This document shows, one piece after another, positions 62,141-64,000 of a stretch of DNA of 64,000 nt. The notes below the pieces were generated by a model. It made no database searches. It was not told where the DNA came from and was given only the letters and a program-made list of their open reading frames with translations. Made by a program: the position numbers and the translations under genes. The stretch is from Chryseobacterium sp. Bi04 (GTDB taxonomy: Bacteria; Bacteroidota; Bacteroidia; Flavobacteriales; Weeksellaceae): positions 124,001-188,000 of the forward strand of contig NZ_CAKKLP010000006.1 in assembly GCF_918698085.1 (NCBI RefSeq). The letters are read 5' to 3'. Position 1 is the stretch's first letter. The number at the start of each line of letters is the position of its first letter.

Positions 62141-62545
62141 TTAGCTCATAGGCCAAAGTCCGTCATAAGATGAATTTCCATACGTAATACTCTCTGCACT
62201 AACTACAAAGCTGATCAGCATATTGTTGCTGTCTAAAGCATCAAAATCTACTTCATGCTGGATCACATATCCGTTCTCCCATTTTAAAGAGATCAATGTT
62301 CCCTCTTCATGAGATTTATTGAAATTTATTTCCCCGTTGGTAGGTTTGTATTTACTGTTGAGTAAGCTTTCCAAAACATCAGATTTTTCTGTTGCTTCAA
62401 TTGTTACTTTAATAAGGGCGTTTGTCGGATCAGATGCTACACGTCCTGAAACATCCGTAGCTCTTGATACGCTGTAATTAAGCTTTAGTAGCTTTTGACC
62501 TTCACCTCCATTGAATTTTAAGATTCCTCTTGAATTTCCTGCCAT
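62141..62545 (-). CDS. tssD: Hcp/TssD tube protein of a T6SS(iii)
   Basis: 134 residues, no signal peptide, with the Bacteroidota TssD pattern: KFNGGEGQKLLKLNYSVSRATDVSGRVASDP, then GEINFNKSHEEGTLISLKWENGYVIQHEVDFDALDSNNMLISFVVSAESITYGNSSY. These proteins stack as hexameric rings to form the expelled tube. It has its own -7 box and a terminator downstream and leads the export island. The Y/F-rich core also distinguishes it from proteobacterial Hcp. Confidence 0.9.
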   Translation of the reverse strand: MAGNSRGILKFNGGEGQKLLKLNYSVSRATDVSGRVASDPTNALIKVTIEATEKSDVLESLLNSKYKPTNGEINFNKSHEEGTLISLKWENGYVIQHEVDFDALDSNNMLISFVVSAESITYGNSSYDGLWPMS

Positions 62546-62596
62546 TTCTTAAATTTTATCCTTAATGATTGTTCCCGTATAATAGGATTTACATAA

Positions 62597-62604
62597 CAAA
62601 GATA
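62597..62604 (-). promoter_or_regulatory. -7 box (TATCTTTG) of the hcp-vgrG island
   Basis: The minus strand reads TATCTTTG, the same exact box as at 2965 and 5888, 52 bp upstream of hcp. A weak TTTAG (62625-62621) lies at about the -33 spacing. Confidence 0.65.
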
Positions 62605-62776
62605 GAGTTCATGTTCTAATCTAAAAAGTTTTTAAGCAACAGTTTCATAAATTGTAGTAGTTCTACGACTTTTTACAGGCAATAAAACAAACAAAAGGAA
62701 TGCTTCATATTGGCTTTTAGTCTTCTGTAGACCACTATGGAATGAATAACAACTCATTGCAGGACATTAAACGGTT

Positions 62777-63061
62777 TCAAAAAACACTATGCTTATAAAT
62801 ATATGCAGCAATCATAATTAAAAGATTTGTTACCACCATAATTCCTAACGCAACGCCATATTTTCTTTTCTTGTCGATGAAACTCCAACCCAGTGTAAAA
62901 AAAAACAATAATAAAGTATATACTGCAGGGTACATATGAAAAGCTTCAGAAAACTTCCCTTCAAATACCAGTACAATAGCTCTTTGAGCGCCACATCCAA
63001 GGCATTCTACTCCCAGAAATTTTTTACTGGGACAGGTCAGCATAAAGTCTTCAATATTCAT
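62777..63061 (-). CDS. DUF2752 membrane protein
   Basis: The 94-residue protein has the DUF2752 motif CPSKKFLGVECLGCGAQRAIVLVFEGKFSEAFHMYP (Cys-x-Gly-Cys-Gly near the first loop) and two or three membrane helices (about 43-60 and 67-88). Function unknown; the cysteines are conserved in the family. It starts 20 bp after the flavin oxidoreductase stop, so the two are probably one operon. Confidence 0.85.
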   Translation of the reverse strand: MNIEDFMLTCPSKKFLGVECLGCGAQRAIVLVFEGKFSEAFHMYPAVYTLLLFFFTLGWSFIDKKRKYGVALGIMVVTNLLIMIAAYIYKHSVF

Positions 63062-63081
63062 TTCTGCAGTATTACAAGTAC

Positions 63082-64000
63082 TTATGATGATATTTTCGCC
63101 CTGGTATACTGATGAGGAAAAAAGCAGTCTTCTTTCATCTCAAATGATCCCTGAACCGCAATGTATGGATTCCTAAGGATTTCCCGTGCTACAAATATAA
63201 GATCAGCATCTCCATTCTGAAGGATTTCTTCAGCCTGTTTAACTTCAGTAATCAACCCTACAGCACCTGTTTTAACAGCAGCCTCATTTCTTATCTGTGA
63301 AGAAAACGGAACCTGATAGCCATCAAAAACAGAAATTTTAGCTCCATGAATATTTCCTCCGCTTGATACGTCTACCAGATCAACGGAATGCTCTTTTAAA
63401 ACTTTAGCTAAAGCAACACTGCTTTTAATATCCCAGCCATTTTCGGCATATTCTGTTCCGGAAATCCTTACAAAAAGCGCCGTTTCTTCATTCAGTTCTT
63501 CATTTACAGCCTCTACAATTTCCATCAGAAACCGAATCCTGTTTTCAAAACTTCCGCCATATTCATCGGTTCTTATATTGGAAAGTGGTGACAGAAACTG
63601 ATGGATAAGATATCCGTGTGCCCCATGAAGTTCAATAATATCAAAACCTGCTTTTACAGCTCTTCTTGCTGCTTCTTTAAAGTTTAACACCAGTTCTTTC
63701 ACCTCATCAGTAGACAATACATGCGGAATTCTTTCTGACGGATGATACGGAATAGGACTCGGGGCAATCGTTTCCCAGCCTTCTTCAACGGAGATCTGAT
63801 GATTGTTCCATGTAGAACCTTTCCTACCGGCATGTGCCAGCTGGATTCCTATCTTAGACTCCGAGTGAGTATGCACAAATTCTACTATTTTCTGCAGTTT
63901 GCCCGCCTGCTCATCATTCCAGATTCCCATACAATGATTGGTAATCCTTCCCCGGGGTTCTACTCCTGTAGCCTCTATCATAATCAGTCCTGTTCCTCCC
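63082..64000 (-). CDS. NADH:flavin oxidoreductase, old yellow enzyme (YqjM-like), 5' truncated by window
   Basis: The visible ~306 residues have no start inside the window: the frame runs to 64000 and the first residues read GGTGLIMIEATGVEPRGRITNHCMGIW, which is internal in YqjM-type OYEs. Key parts: QLAHAGRKG, the active-site HGAHGYLIHQFLSPLSNIRTDEYGGSFENRIRFLMEIV, RISGTEYAENGWD and GGNIHGAK. It reduces activated alkenes with FMN and NAD(P)H. The apparent ATG at 63981 is an internal Met, not the true start. Confidence 0.9.
   Translation of the reverse strand, partial: GGTGLIMIEATGVEPRGRITNHCMGIWNDEQAGKLQKIVEFVHTHSESKIGIQLAHAGRKGSTWNNHQISVEEGWETIAPSPIPYHPSERIPHVLSTDEVKELVLNFKEAARRAVKAGFDIIELHGAHGYLIHQFLSPLSNIRTDEYGGSFENRIRFLMEIVEAVNEELNEETALFVRISGTEYAENGWDIKSSVALAKVLKEHSVDLVDVSSGGNIHGAKISVFDGYQVPFSSQIRNEAAVKTGAVGLITEVKQAEEILQNGDADLIFVAREILRNPYIAVQGSFEMKEDCFFPHQYTRAKISS

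Noticed and set aside
63981-64000. Met at 63981 as start of the flavin oxidoreductase
   Set aside because: The frame continues upstream with residues that match the internal GGTGLIMIEA region of YqjM-type enzymes; the true start is outside the window.

Overview
The window is AT-rich, gene-dense chromosomal DNA from a member of the Bacteroidota, most likely Flavobacteriia/Weeksellaceae and probably Chryseobacterium or a close relative. The support is a SusC/SusD pair, TonB-dependent receptors with carboxypeptidase-like domains, a type IX secretion (T9SS) C-terminal sorting domain, Bacteroidota-type promoters (TTTG-N17-TAnnTTTG), a mevalonate-pathway HMG-CoA synthase, Bacteroidota-type T6SS(iii) cargo genes, and families of small intergenic palindromic repeats. 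The genus assignment is inference; no rRNA lies in the window, and I saw no tRNA gene, CRISPR array or complete insertion sequence.

Layout. 1-8.1 kb is housekeeping: an exo-muramidase (NamZ/DUF1343), an ABC-type permease starting 4 bp away in the opposite direction, a cysteine-synthase-family enzyme, a CbpA/CbpM chaperone pair and a dicarboxylate/amino-acid symporter. 7.7-12.1 kb is an aldehyde/alcohol metabolism module (DUF779, zinc alcohol dehydrogenase, aldehyde dehydrogenase) with a divergent AraC regulator. 12.2-16.4 kb is a SusC/SusD nutrient-uptake pair. 16.9-25.8 kb holds HMG-CoA synthase, an M1 aminopeptidase, thymidylate synthase, a Gre-like factor, a short-repeat secreted protein and an alpha-amylase-family lipoprotein. 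26.7-33.0 kb is a PhoB/PhoR-like two-component system divergent from a TonB-dependent receptor/lipoprotein operon. 33.2-37.6 kb holds two paralogous amidohydrolases flanking an AraC regulator and an ankyrin lipoprotein. 38.5-47.5 kb contains hemL, a glucosaminidase-LysM protein, a D-cysteine-desulfhydrase-like enzyme, a T9SS-exported endonuclease I and a LemA/GIDE membrane pair.

The most distinctive region is 48.4-62.5 kb, read entirely on the minus strand. It looks like a type VI secretion (subtype iii) export-and-cargo island lacking the sheath and baseplate genes: Hcp/TssD, a terminator, VgrG, a 56-residue beta-helix-like ORF, a Tle1-like (DUF2235) lipase, and two DUF2931 lipoproteins that are probable immunity proteins. 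A second module with its own candidate promoter follows: a LysM protein, a secreted protein, a DUF4280 PAAR-like tip, a 930-residue protein with a central OmpA-like domain and no signal peptide, then two lipoproteins and a soluble protein. I read this as two stacked effector/immunity cassettes; the second has an effector architecture I do not recognise.

Intergenic DNA is rich in repeats. There is a 129-bp-period tandem array at 37.8-38.4 kb, a 258-bp-period array at 41.9-42.5 kb sharing a small TTGTCATyCCG hairpin module with the first, a GC-rich two-hairpin element at 9.3-9.4 kb, and a heptanucleotide microsatellite overlapping a stop codon at 46.55 kb. The last gene (an old-yellow-enzyme family oxidoreductase) runs off the right edge, and the first 71 bases are the tail of a gene that starts to the left.
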